Part shown: positions 44,696 through 57,009 of the stretch, piece after piece
Layout of the letters: each line of letters opens with the position of its first letter
How positions within the stretch are numbered: position 1 is the first letter of the stretch
Source: Alentia gelatinosa
Lineage: Eukaryota > Annelida > Polychaeta > Phyllodocida > Polynoidae
Assembly: GCA_950022655.1 (NCBI GenBank)
Contig: OX465580.1
Coordinates: 44,390,028-44,454,027 of the forward strand
DNA length: 64,000 nt
Direction of reading: 5' to 3'
Notes under the pieces: model-generated
Told to the model about the DNA's origin: nothing
The model's database searches: none
The model's input: only the letters and a program-made list of their open reading frames with translations
Program-made: the position numbers and the translations under genes

Positions 44696-47464
44696 GCATG
44701 TATAGAAATTTTTATCTTACTTACCAGCAGTCGCTAAAACTGTTCGCCTCGGATTCCGCATCAAATACCCACTTTACCGCCGAATTTTGCTTCTGATTAT
44801 GTTTTCATCCAGCGTGTTTTTTTCCTGAACTATCCGGTAAGTGATCCTGGCCATTTGACTGATGCCTTTATGAATACGAGTCCTGGCCCGCCGGAGCCCG
44901 TTAAAGATCAATCAGTATCAATAACAATGAAATAGAATATTAACCATTATTACCCATGTATCAATGTCACCCAAAAAGTTGTGTTTGTATTGTTAAATTC
45001 TCATAAAATCTAATATGTTATTAATTAAGTAACATGTAAAGATAAGTTGGGATAAATAATGCCTACATGAAGAATTGATTTGATTTGATTGCCCAAACGG
45101 GACATCATCGACAGATGAACACATATACAACCCTAAGAATGAATAAAGAGAGCCAAGCTCATTTCTTAAAGAAACAAAAAAAACCCGCAAAATGATCAAT
45201 AGTATGTAGTATCTCTTGGTAAATTAGGCGTCTCGTGCTGGTAATTTACTAATGAGAAACCGGGATTGGGGTGTGGGTGGTGTACGGTTGACGGTTTAAG
45301 TGGAGGGGATCAAGCAGTTAATCCCCAACACAAAGTGGGAGCTTTACAATCTCGGTATCCCAACAATATACGTAATACAATGTGCCCTATGACAACGTGT
45401 TGTAGCAGGATAAACGAAGCAGAATAAAGCAAATTTGCACGAGGGCTAATTCATCTGTATGGTTAAAGGGCAGTGCGAATGTTGAATGGGGTGAGATCTG
45501 GCTGTAGGAACTCGGCAGAGAAGAAGACTTATCAATGGATCTAGTGATGGACATCTTCGTTCACCGTTTGTTTGTAAATGTATCGTTACCCCCTTTGGGG
45601 CTGGACAAAATTCAGATATGTGGTTCAGTGCCGAAATATCATATATGATGAATTCCACGGTAAATGTGACACAGGCAGCCAGTTAAAAACAGCTAGAGAT
45701 ATCACATATGCATGCATTGTCTTGTACTTAGAACGTTCTTCTGACCAGTTGTATTATTTCCATTCCGAATTTCGTAGTTGCTGCAGTACCGTGCATGCAT
45801 GTGCAAATTGACCTAATGCAGCAAGTGAAATTTCAAAATTACAAGGGGTCAATGACTTCCAGGGCTGTGGCTCATTAAGAATGCATTCCTATATTGTTAG
45901 TCCTAGACTTTTCTAAATCGTTTTTTGTCTCCTGTAATGTGATAGAAGGTTATTAAAATGTCTTTGAGAGAGGGAAATCAGTGACGACACTTCAACCTAA
46001 ATTTTGCATGTCAAAGCACATAATTCCCTCACAGAGATCTGGCCACCTATACTGCTCCTGCAATAGTAAATGCAGTAGATGAAAGTGTTCAGAAATGCAA
46101 AACTGAAACAATATGAAAATGTCCTAAAACACACATTTATCAAGCTCCTTTGTATTTATATTGTGATAACTGGACTTGCATCTGCCTCTCTGGTGTCCTT
46201 TTTTGATTCCGTCACATTGGAATTCGTGATATACACATGTATGTATTATTTTGGTAAGTTTAACCATTGGCATTTCACTGTGACTGTCCAAGTGGAAGAT
46301 ATACCTCAATGTAGAATACCAGAACTGTACTCTTTTCTGAAAAATAAACAACAATCAAAAAACCATTCACGGCGCGTGTCAGCAGCAGTCATTCATATAG
46401 GGTCGGGTTCTATAGTTTATGCCACTAGGGATCGGGGCTCCAGATCCTGAAACAGAATCCTCACAGGCAGCCGGAATGTATCGCTCTCTAGACATATTTT
46501 GCATACATTATGAACCTTTGTCTAAAACACTTTCCTAGATTGGCGGGTTTCAAAACGATAACATTCAGCTATAACAGGTTATACCTCTTAGATTTTCCAA
46601 GTGTTTGAATATGTGTCCCTCTATGAGAGAGCAGAGTCTCATCAACTGTTATAAGGTTACGGCCGTCATCCTGATCTAGTTGATTTGGCACCGGTAAAGT
46701 GGGTTTTACACCGGAGACCTTACCCAGGCAGATCCAAGCTGGATAAGGCAACTGAACATATCGGGGAAAATAGTATTAGTGCATGTGCCTGGCGGTGTTT
46801 CCCAGTGGAAGATCATCTTAATTTAGGACAGCGATTCTTGTTCCTTTCCCTGCGATATATGGACCCCCCCAAATCGCATCACACAGTAGGTTCAGCATTG
46901 CGATTTTCAGCCCTGCGATTCCGGTACCACCCCCGTGGTGGGTACATTTTCTCGGCGACAAATTGTCCCTCAAAGGGACCCGGCATCGCATGCGATACAT
47001 TTCAAACATGTCTGAAATTTTCCCTGCAATTCTGTTCATAGACGCCTGTAACCCCCGTGAAGAGGGTCGTTGGCCGCCTGTCCCAAAATCGCAGGGTAGC
47101 CCTGACCAACGAGGAAAATCATATAAAGTTATTCAAGACATATTTAGCTCTGCATATAAGGTTTTCTCAGAGAGAAAAAAGGGTTATTCACTTAAGGCGC
47201 TGCTCCATTGCGTCGATCAACTGGAGATTGGGGGGCGATCATTTGGTCGCCGACCGATCTGTTCCCAGCCGCTGATAGTGGAGCTGTAGCGGAGCTAAAG
47301 CATAAAATAACATTATGGTTATATATTTTTATACGCAATGCATACTTTTTTGTATACCCCTTTCCTATTTTTGTTTACCAGGTTAAAGGTTATAAGATAA
47401 CATAACAAGTACTTCCGGTCAATTACCTACATAAGGTTAAGGTTAATGTATTACCTATGATAAA
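44696..47464. other. Non-coding stretch
   Basis: Several open frames of 70-125 codons (the largest plus-strand one is 46079-46450) lack any domain I recognise. No array or RNA gene seen. Confidence 0.4.
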
Positions 47465-47673
47465 GGGGGTATTCCACTGGACCGACGGTAGCCGATTCCG
47501 TAGCCAGACAATCGCCGATTATTATCGGATGCCCTAGAATTTCTCAAATCTTTGAAAATGGTCATTTCTTAAACTATTATTATCAGAATTAAATGAATTA
47601 CAATACGTGAGCTTCCTCTTAAGGGCCCAGGAACAATTGATCGGGTGAGAAATCGGCCTAGTGGATTCACCCC
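47465..47673. mobile_element. Possible short MITE with GGGG ends
   Basis: The left end GGGGGTATTCCACTGG and the right end CCTAGTGGATTCACCCC are imperfect inverted repeats about 209 bp apart. The G-run termini recall the Harbinger-type MITE at 1337, but no clean TTA duplication is present. Confidence 0.38.
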
Positions 47674-48404
47674 TTAAGGTAAATAGACGATTACCGATTA
47701 GAGAAAAAAAATTGATGTGATCTGACGAAATTCGCCTAGATCGATCGACCCGCCCCCTAGCGACTGAATGGGTAACTGCCTTGGTGCACATAGTTCGGCC
47801 AATGTCCACCAGAGGGCGTGAGAATCGGCGCCCGATCGTGGGGATCACACTGCACCGCTAGAGCAACCTACGGAAACTCGTTTTGCGGTACAATAAACCA
47901 GGGCGGCGCAGTATACATACGTGGGGATATCCGCGATCGCAGCAATGGAGCACCAGTGCGTGTGATCGGCGTTTAAGGGGGTGTTCATAAATGATGTCAT
48001 GCTAGGGGAGTGGATACGTGTGTCTCCATTTGGCAGGTCCTCCGAGGAGATGGGCTCTCCCCCCACCCGGATGTTAAGTGAACACCCCAAACTGCGCCTG
48101 GCACAGACAATAACTGCCCTGCGAAGTATTCAGGTATCATTAAAAACACTGACGATGAATAAAAGTATCGTAGAATCGTTCGTTGGTGCGTAAGAGTAGC
48201 ATATAAAACTATAGCCTATGCATAAGGAAGACACCGTTAAAGATGTTATTGCTGATTTCAGACTCATTTTCCATGCACTACATCTCATTCTAATAAAAGG
48301 ATATTTTCAACAGAGGATAGACTCGCTCAAGTCTTTGATTATGGACATAATCAAGCAAATGTGGACTTCATAAAACGCATGATAGGCTGTGACCTTGTAT
48401 CTAA
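47674..48404. other. Non-coding stretch
   Basis: No supported gene. Confidence 0.45.
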
Positions 48405-48570
48405 GGGAGCGTACAATAATTATGGCCCAGGGGGGGGGGGCACAGTTTTTAGGGGGGGGGGGCCAACTTTTTTTTTTGTATTCCAATGGGGGGGCCAACT
48501 TTTTTGGGGTATTTCCATGGGAGGGGGGGCCAAAATTTTCCACTAATTCTGTCGTGGGGTCGACGTTTTC
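48405..48570 (+). repeat. G-rich repeat element, copy 1
   Basis: Begins GGGAGCGTACAATAATTATG and GCCCAGG, followed by units of a G run plus GGCCAACTTTTTT plus TATTCCATG. The copy at 57010-57228 has the same unit, but its terminal GGGAGCG sequence is at the other end and inverted, so the full element appears to have terminal inverted repeats with the G-run units between them. Confidence 0.6.
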
Positions 48571-48596
48571 AGCTAAACATGGAGGCACGTTTGGAC

Positions 48597-48650
48597 TGAC
48601 ATTATCTGCTATTGGCTGCCAGTGGCTGCCAATGGTGCAACTCCCATATT
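48597..48650 (+). repeat. Short dispersed repeat shared with 56478
   Basis: TGACATTATCTGCTATTGGC TGCCAGTGG followed by GGTGCAACT recurs at 56478-56513; the copy here has an extra CTGCCAATG insertion-like duplication. Confidence 0.5.
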
Positions 48651-49261
48651 TGTGTTCACTGACAAAAATTGATGTTATGAAATGCATTCATATCATATCA
48701 CAAGAAATCAGCCTAGTTGTACAACTATAATAATGATTAATGCACAAGGTAACTATAGTTGTCTCACTCCCTGGAGTTCAGTTTCTATGGTCACAGTCCT
48801 GTTTGCCAATTCGAGATGGGTGTCCACCCTCCCTCAGTCTGACAGACTTATGTGGGGGAAGACAACAATGGACAAACACTAACATTTGTCCCAGAATCAA
48901 TGCAGTCTCACAAGATCATTAGTTTTTTTCTTCAACATTGATGAATTAAGAGCATTTACTACAACATCAAGTACTACAAAATGCCCCGGTTGCTGCTTAT
49001 TTCAATAAGCAGGGATGAAAGTCGGGACTGATGGAAAAGTCGGCGGGGGGGTTTAACTGCCGCCAAAGTACTGACTGGAGGTTTATACGCTGTCGGTGAA
49101 AGCCTGCTGCCAGAATTTCTTGGAATTTAGTTTCATTTTATGATTTTCATACTCTGTTAATGATCATATTTCAAGATGCAGAAATTTCTGATTTCCGTCA
49201 ATTGTCGGCAAACTTGCATCCCTGAATAAGATTACCATATTTATGGAAGAGCATTGAGTAC

Positions 49262-49462
49262 TTAACCCTTTAACCGCCGCATGATGCCTGGAGGCATTCC
49301 CCTGGCTACCGCCGCATGATGCCTGGAGGCATTCTCCTAGCTACCGCCGCATGATGCCTCCAGGCATTCCCCTGGCTACCGCCGCATGATGCCTTGAGGC
49401 ATCATAAACTTGGATTTTTTATAAATTCACTATTTCAATCGATTCAAGCACGAAAGGGTTAA
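49262..49462. mobile_element. piggyBac-like MITE built of 35-bp hairpin units
   Basis: Ends TTAACCCTTT (49262-49271) and AAAGGGTTAA (49453-49462) are exact inverted repeats whose outer TTAA is the target duplication typical of piggyBac elements. Inside are about four tandem 35-bp units beginning TACCGCCGCATGATGCCT. Each unit contains a palindrome ATGCCT-GG-AGGCAT. The third unit carries the complementary centre CC, and the fourth ATGCCTTGAGGCAT. No transposase. Confidence 0.7.
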
Positions 49463-50139
49463 GAAAAGTTCCATATATGAATAAAACATTCTGAAAACAA
49501 TGTATTTATGTGTTTTGAGTCTATTTAGTTACATGACGATGGTTATTTGCGAGTAGAAGTCGGAGAAAAATAAAGCAATGCACAAATCGAGTCGCGCCTA
49601 TGGACGAGTGGAGTGCCTATCAGCGCATTTCCCGATATATCGAAATGTCGAACGAGTTGTCACATATTTATAACCTAAGGAATTGATTGTCTTGCTCGCA
49701 CAAGTTGAAAATAGTCATATACTATCTAATTTACGAGTTTTTAGGGAGTCTTACCCTTTCGTTTTTACTATTTTGCGAATTCTCCGCTGATGTATATATT
49801 TTCTTCGACAACCACAACAAACGCAGCATCGGAGAGTTACACTTCCGGTCGCCCTAGTTTTACGTTCCCGCCCGTACAACAACAAAAACGACACGACGGA
49901 AAGCCGTCTAAGCTTGTATAATATTGTAAATTGAAATAAAAGAATCAGTGAAACAAAGAGAATATTAAAAGTATGAAAATATATTATGAATCTGATCATC
50001 AGAAAAACAACAACATAGTTCTAACATGTCACATGTACATTTTGTGAAAATATATTGATCAGAAGTGGTAAATTGATAATTATATCAGAGCGTAGCCTAC
50101 ACGTCTGACCACGTCGATTGCCACATGTCGTAATTGGCA
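49463..50139. other. Non-coding stretch
   Basis: AT-rich, no supported gene. Confidence 0.45.
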
Positions 50140-51622
50140 CGTATGGTGCACCTCTACCATGCTGCCCCTCTACCATACTGCCCCTTCACCATACTGCCCC
50201 TCCACCATACTGCCCCTATACTATACTGCCCCTCCACCATACTGCCCCTATACTATACTGCCCCTCCACCATACTGCCCCTCCTCCATACTGCCCTTCTA
50301 TCATACTGCCCCTCTACCATACTGCCCCTCCACCATACTGCCACTCCATACTGCCCCTCCACCATACTGCCCCTATACTATACTGCCCCTCCACCATACT
50401 GCCCCTCCATACTGGCCCTCCACCATACTGGCCCTCCACCATACTGGCCCTTCACCATACTGCCCCTCCACCATACTGCCCCTCCACCATACTGCCCCTC
50501 CACCATACTGCCCCTATACTATACTGCCCCTCCACCATATTGCCCCTCCATACTGGCCCTCCACCATATTGCCCCTCCGCCATACTGCCCCTACACTATA
50601 CTGCCCTTCCACCATACTGCCCCTCCACCATACTGGCCCTCCACCATACTGGCCCTCCACCATACTGCCCCTCCACCATACTGCCCCTCCACCATACTGC
50701 CCCTCCACCATACTGCCCCTCCACCATACTGCCCCTCCACCATACTGCCCCTCCACCATACTGCCCCTCCATACTGGCCCTCCACCATATTGCCCCTCCA
50801 CCATACTGCCCCTACACTATACTGCCCCTCCACCATACTGCCCCTCCACCATACTGGCCCTCCACCATACTGGCCCTCCACCATACTGCCCCTCCACCAT
50901 ACTGCCCCTCCACCATACTGCCCCTCCACCATACTGCCCCTCCACCATACTGCCCCTCCACCATACTGCCCCTCCACCATACTGCCCCTCCACCATACTG
51001 CCCCTATACTATACTGCCCCTCCTTCATACTACTCCTCCATACTGCCCCTCCACCATACTGCCCCTCCTCCATACTGCCCTTCTATCATACTGCCTCTAT
51101 ATTATACTGCCCCTTCACCATACTGCCCCTTCACCATACTGCCCCTCCACCATACTGCCCCTCCACCATACTGCCCCTATATTATACTGCCCCTTCACCA
51201 TACTGCCCCTTCACCATACTGCCCCTCCACCATACTGCCCCTATACTATACTGCCCCTCCACCATACTGCCCCTCCACCATATTGCCCCTCCACCATATT
51301 GCCCCTCCACCATACTGCCCCTCCACCATACTGCCCCTCCACCATACTGCCCCTCCACCATACTGCCCCTCCACCATACTGCCCCTCCACCATACTGCCC
51401 CTCCACCATACTGCCCCTCCACCATACTGCCCCTCCACCATACTGCTCCTCCAACATACTGCCCCTCCACCATACTGCCCCTCCACCATACTGCCCCTCC
51501 ACCATACTGCCCCTCCACCATACTGCCCCTCCACCATACTGCCCCTCCACCATACTGCCCCTCCACCATACTGCCCCTCAACCATACTCCCCCTCCACCA
51601 TACTGCCCCTCAACCATACTGC
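50140..51622. repeat. 16-bp minisatellite, about 90 units
   Basis: Tandem copies of CCCCTCCACCATACTG. Variants include CCTATACTATACTG, CTCCATACTGGCC (a 13-bp unit lacking CCA) and CCTTCACC. Higher-order structure is visible: the block starting TGCCCCTCCATACTGGCCCT at 50541 recurs at 50762, 221 bases later, equal to one 13-bp plus thirteen 16-bp units. Because 16 is not a multiple of 3 and the unit has no stop in any frame, all three plus frames and parts of the minus frames stay open for hundreds of codons. These are not genes. Confidence 0.95.
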
Positions 51623-51676
51623 ACCGACCGACCGACCGACCGACCGACCGACCGACCGACCGACCGACCGACCGAC
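51623..51676. repeat. (CCGA)n microsatellite
   Basis: About 13 uninterrupted copies of ACCG directly follow the minisatellite. Confidence 0.95.
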
Positions 51677-52129
51677 TTCAGGAGTGGAATGCGGTGGCCA
51701 AGATTAAAACGAATCAGGTTTTGATTTTATCCTACCCTATCTCCTCGATTTTGGAATATTACGTGATAATAATGCTGTATGCCAATGTTAAGCCTATGGG
51801 ATTTTATATTAGGGGTAGGATAAAGCGTTGAATCAGTCTCAGATCAACCACGAACCTGTAAAAATGGATGATATACCTTGTTGAAACTGAAATAAAACAT
51901 GCCTGCCTGTGTAAAGCTAACCTATGTACATATTGTGAATACGATGTCAACTGCTGCACCTGGAAATGTATCAGGCCTTGTCAAACTGTATATATATATA
52001 TTGAACAATATTGCTGAATAATTGATCTGAAAGAAATACATACACAATATTTAAATATATTATAAACCTTACTTCACATACCTTGTCTCCCTTTCCGCTT
52101 TTCAGAAGTATTCGTCTGTAGAAATAGTC

Positions 52130-54870
52130 AATAATTGTCCAGCAAGCGATTTAAAAGTTAACTCCTCCTGGAGATGTCAATGCTGAATAGGCACAAGTCG
52201 AATTTTCCGAATTCAATATATCAGCCTGGACATGAAATATATATGTAGATGATCCTTAGAGTGTGGGAGATAACCACATATAGCCTTGTAATGATTCAAC
52301 TCCATTAGAATCCTTAGGCGAATCAATTTGAAAAGACCACTGTAATTCTGTGGTCTGTTGTCTATACTATAATCAATGGCGAAATAAGCCAATATAGTCA
52401 CTGCTCGAATCTAATTTTCAAAAATCAATATCTAAGTCCCACCATGTCCGAATTGCACATTATATATATCAGATGAAAGCTGAGAAACTCTAATTTACGA
52501 ATATTAATGTCTCCAGTCATATATTTAAGTTAGATCCTCATAATAAATGATTTTCGAAATCATGTCTTGCCCAGAGCCCGACTCCCCTACCAAACCCATA
52601 GTAAATCTGTAGCTATATGACCATTTCTTTTAATTCGATTCTAAATTCTCCGGTGGTTCAAATTGAATGATATTTCATATAAACAAACCTCAGACAGTGT
52701 AGTTTACCCTAATCCAAGTCCCCGTCCATAGATTCAATGCTGAGAGCCTAAAATAAATCATTTTGAAAGAGCTGTGTTAGAACCTAGCTATGGCGAAATA
52801 AGCCATTTTATTCACTGAGTACTTTTAATCTTCTAAATTTGATAACTAAATCCCACATTGTCCGAAATACACAAGATATATATCAGGAGAAAGCTAAGGA
52901 CCTGTAGTTTACGAATAATAATGTCTTCAGTAATAAAATCTAAGTTAAATCCTCGTAATAAAAGATTTTCTAAATCGTATCTCGACCAGTGCCTGAATCC
53001 CCTACCAAGCCTATAGTAAAGCTTTTAATCTTCTAAATTCGATAACTAAATCCCAACTAGTCCGAAATACACAAAATATATATCAGGAGAAAGCTGAGAA
53101 TCTATAGACCTGTAGTTTACAAATATTAATGTCTCAAGTAATAGAATCCAAGTTAAATCCTCATAAAAAGGATTTTCTAAATCGTGCCTGGCCCAGATCC
53201 GCACTCCCCTACCCAACCTATAGTAAAGTATAGAGGGTGCGTATGGCGCATCTTAATATTTCGATTACTTGGTCTCAAATCAACCAAAATGGCCAATATT
53301 ATAGCATTATATGAAGCTGAGAGTGTGTAGTTTACCTTAGAATATACGAAAATTCATTTATCTAAGATTTAAACCTCGAAAGAGATGATTTAGTTAGCCG
53401 AAACCCAAAAATGCGTATTGATGACTTTCTTTTTTCGATTATTAATTCTAATCTGATCTAACCTGGACAATATTTACATAGAAAGGTAGCTTACAGTGTG
53501 TAGAATATGAATACATATATGATTAATCATTAATTAAAAGTTTAAACCCGGTGCGAGCTGATTTATAATGACAGCTCGACCACCCTAACTACACAGTATA
53601 AGCAATAGCGGATCGAGCTAGGCCAGAATTCAACGTGCGTAACTCGCATCGAAATATATTGATTTCTTGGTCTCTGCTCGTCTAAATTTGACAAAATACG
53701 TACGGGAACAATCCTCAGAGTCTATAGAATGTGAAAATACACTTCTCTGTGGTTAATTCTCTTGTTTAAACCCTATCTGAGCTGATTTTGTGATCATCGT
53801 TTGAAATTAGACTGAACCAGCAAGCCGACTACGTAATACCCAAGGTTAAATATGAATTAATAAATCTAAAGTCATCAAACCTGGACATTATTTAGATAGA
53901 AACAAACCTTACAGTATGTAGATTATGAATATACGTATCATTAATCATTTATCTAAAGTTTAAACCCGGTGCGAGCTGATTTCTAATGACAGCTCGACCA
54001 CCCTAACCACACAGTATAATCAATGGCGGATCGCACTAGGCCAGAATTGAACGTGCGTAATGCGCATCTTAGTTTATTAATAATCTGGTCACTTCTCGTC
54101 TAAATTTGATTAAATTCATACTGGAACAAACCTTAGAGTCCATAGAATGTTAATATACACTTCCCTGTGGTTAATTCTAAAGTTTAAACCCTATCCGAGC
54201 TGATTTTGTGATCATCGTATGAAATTCAGCTGAACCAGCAAGCCGACTGCGTAATGCCCAAGGTTAAATTTGAATGATTAAATCTGAACTCGTCAAACCT
54301 GGACATTATTTACATAGAAAGGTAGCTTAGAGTGTGTAGAATATGAATATATATATGATTAATCATGAATCTAAAGTTTAAACCCGGTGCGAGCTGATTT
54401 CTAATGACAGCTCGACCACCCTAGCTACACAGTATAAGCAATGGCGTATCGAGCTAGGCCAGAATTCAACGTACGTAACTCGCATCGAAATATATTGATT
54501 TCTTGGTCTCTTCTAGTCTAAATTTGCTAAAATACATACTGGAACAAACCTTGGAGTCTATAGAATGTGAAAATACACTTCCCTGTGGTTAATTCTAATG
54601 TTTAGACCCTATTCGAGTTGATTTTCTTAACATCGTCTAAATTTCGAGTGAACCAGCAAGCCGTCTGCGTATTGTCCAAGGTTAAATTTGAATTATTATA
54701 TCTGAACTCGTATAACATGGACAATATTTACATAGAAACAAACCTTAGAGTGTGTAGAATATGAATATACATATGATTAATCATTAATCTAAAGTTTAAA
54801 CCCGGTGCGAGCTGATTTCGTATTATAACTTGACAACCCTACGTTTCGAGCAGTGACATGGCTTCCCATA
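52130..54870. repeat. Satellite array, monomer about 208 bp, dimeric higher-order unit about 418 bp
   Basis: The landmark GGTGCGAGCTGATTT occurs at about 53549, 53969, 54386 and 54804, a period of 417-420. Within each period a second, diverged half carries CCTATCCGAGCTGATTTTGT. To the left, single diverged monomers recur every 204-210 bases (landmark GATTTTC-AAATC at about 52548, 52758, 52964 and 53168). About 13 monomers in total, AT-rich. No coding capacity. Confidence 0.85.
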
Positions 54871-55774
54871 GATTCAACCTTATAGTCTAGACAGTACTCT
54901 ATAGAGGATTCGCCGATCGTATTTATAAGACGTTAGGTTAATTCCAGTGTCAAGTCTGATACCCTCGTATAGCTGCTGACCAGATGAACACGATGCTGGT
55001 CTCAGTTTACACTGTTGACACCATAGGATGATATAAATTGCAGTTTTCTGGGTTGTCGAATTGACTTGTAGCAGACAGCTTAGCAGACATGGCGCTGTCA
55101 CTGGACTTGACACCTATACTCCCAGGCTGAAAGATCCGAAGATTAACCACACTTTCGATGGTTTTTCTGCCATAATATTTATATCCTTTTGTAGGCATAA
55201 GCCTTATCTTCAACGTGCTGGGCTCCATTTCTGTTGTTAATCCACTATTTGACGAAGGGAAATGATTTTACACAGCGTCCATTGCGTAGAGGAATCTGCT
55301 TAGCCTTCCATATTGACACTGACTCCAGCCCCCACCAACGGTTTTGCTATGGTGTGTCAAGTTTGAATTTTCGATATTGCTTAGAGCACCTTAGGAGTTG
55401 TTTTATTTCGTAATACTTTAGAATCGTGTAGGTATGGATCATATTTGAATTCAGATGTGGGTTTTATCGATTTTAACTATTAAATATATTGATGCGAAGA
55501 AATTTGCTACAGTAGTATGTAGGGCCTTAGATAGGCAGACGCCATGGATGGTTATTTTTTACATAGGCGCCTATTTTAGGCCAACTTCAGTTCAGATTTA
55601 ATAATACACAATAGTTGTTTTTATTCGCAAAATACATATACAAATAAAGCTACAGGTCTTCTGTTTACTGTAATGGCTATCGTTTATTCATAAAACATAA
55701 ATTTACGGAGAAAATGGAGAAATTCTACCACTACCACCTTCAAAACAATGGAGGCTCCCCGATCACGGGAAACT
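54871..55774. other. Non-coding stretch beside the satellite
   Basis: A minus-strand frame of 73 codons (55228-55007) has unremarkable composition and no recognised domain. Nothing else supported. Confidence 0.35.
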
Positions 55775-55896
55775 GGGCCGGCGGTACGAGGGAGCATATA
55801 GTAAAAGCCTGCGGCGGTGTAGTACATAGGTTAGCGATAGGGGGCGCGGCGGTTCAAATCCAGTCCGGATTTGGCGTGCGGCGGTTAAAGGGTTAA
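55775..55896 (-). repeat. Second piggyBac-like MITE end with 35-bp spaced units
   Basis: Ends in TGCGGCGGTTAAAGGGTTAA (55877-55896), the reverse complement of the left end of the 49262 MITE. The word GCGGCGGT recurs at about 55777, 55811, 55846 and 55878, that is at 32-35-base spacing as in the other copy, but the sequence between is different. The opposite terminus was not found. Confidence 0.5.
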
Positions 55897-56659
55897 AGGG
55901 GTTCTGCATGCTAGAAAATGGGACTTCCTTCTGAGGGCCACACCATAGATTGATCCACTCATTCCAAAGATCCCTCACGCCATGCCAGACTATAACAAAT
56001 TGCCAGAACATCTGTATTTGCATGTCAATGATACTGCTACAAGAAACAGTGAAGGTCCTTTGAGATTCTGCAAGGGAGCCTGATGACTATGAATTGATGG
56101 TACAAATCGAGAAAGCAGTTGCTGCTGGATATTTGAATGTGAACAACCAAGTCTCAATAAGCGACTTCATTGAGAATTAGGTTCTAGGTAGTCAAGCTTT
56201 ATGATTGATTATATGGGTACAGGAGAGATGGGGGCTTCCAGGAAGACTGCTAGCTGCCAACTACAGCCTCAATTTGGCAGGGTTGATTCACTGATTTCGG
56301 GATAGAACATTAGCAGAATCTTACAATTCAAATCATGTATATGATTCTTACAGAATCTTATAATTCAAATCAGGTATATGATTCAAGTTCATATGTTAAA
56401 AGCAGGACACAGAACCCTCTCATATATAGGCTCTCCAGGGACTCTCCTGTAAAATGGCCAAGGAATACCTAAGGGCTGACATTATCTGCTATTGGCTGCC
56501 AGTGGTGCAACTGTGAGCACCTCTCCAACAGAGTTGACTCCAGATGGCAATGACTGACATTGAAACTGGCCTCCACATGGTGTGTGTTCCAGTCCTGCTC
56601 AAGACTCCCCCATCTTTTTTGCATCAGTGCTGTTCCATCAACAACAGCTGTTCATTTGC

Positions 56660-56915
56660 TACTTGTTTCATTTATTTTCTTTTTTGAGCAATTTTTATGA
56701 AGTGAATATTGTGTGTACCATCACCAAATTTGGTGGTACAGCCATTCTCCCACTCGGGCAGTAGCCCCTTACTCCTCATTCTAATGGCAGGTGTCAAGCC
56801 AAATGAGCAGTAGGTACTGTGTAAGTAATTGGTATAACCTGACCGAGGTTTGAAGCCATGACCTACCATGCTTAAGGTGAACACCTCTACCACTTAGCTA
56901 CTGAGATTGGTCAAA
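56660..56915 (-). mobile_element. tRNA-derived SINE
   Basis: On the minus strand, TAGCTAAGTGG (56900-56890) fits a pol III A box and GGCTTCAAACC (56857-56847) a B box, 32 bases apart as in tRNAs. The sequence between and around resembles a tRNA body (CTCAGTAGCTAAGTGG, then GGTCATGGCTTCAAACC). A non-tRNA body continues toward 56660. No adenine-rich tail was recognised. Confidence 0.7.
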
Positions 56916-57009
56916 ATTTTGACAAATGACTGACTGTAGCTGGGTTTGTTCTAAAGCAAAGAAGGAAAGCCTTATGGGAAAAATGCCACATCAATTAGGC
57001 CTCCTCTGT

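Noticed and set aside
44711..44830. Possible minus-strand exon ending at CTGCTG|GTAAGTAAG
   Set aside because: The donor matches consensus, but the acceptor lacks a pyrimidine tract, the open stretch is about 25 codons and no neighbouring exon was found.
46079..46450. Plus-strand 123-codon ORF with a hydrophobic segment
   Set aside because: No recognisable domain, no similarity to neighbours, and a minus-strand frame of similar quality overlaps; probably chance.
49262..49462. CRISPR-like appearance of repeats with regular spacing
   Set aside because: Eukaryotic context, TTAA-flanked inverted ends, palindromic units and no cas genes; better explained as a MITE with tandem units.
50118..51831. 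Three long overlapping plus-strand frames (521-565 codons) rich in His, Pro and Tyr, plus Gly/Trp-rich minus frames
   Set aside because: They are translations of the 16-bp minisatellite, open in every frame because the unit lacks stop codons; frames share the same peptide repeat out of phase.
55007..55228. Minus-strand 73-codon ORF starting MEPSTLKIRLMPTKGYKYYG
   Set aside because: Codon use is plausible, but no family is recognised, no splice partners were found and another frame overlaps; not enough for a gene call.
55851..55861. GGTTCAAATCC, a perfect pol III B box
   Set aside because: The nearest A-box-like word is only about 10 bases upstream, and the sequence belongs to the 35-bp-spaced MITE units, so a tRNA or SINE is not supported.
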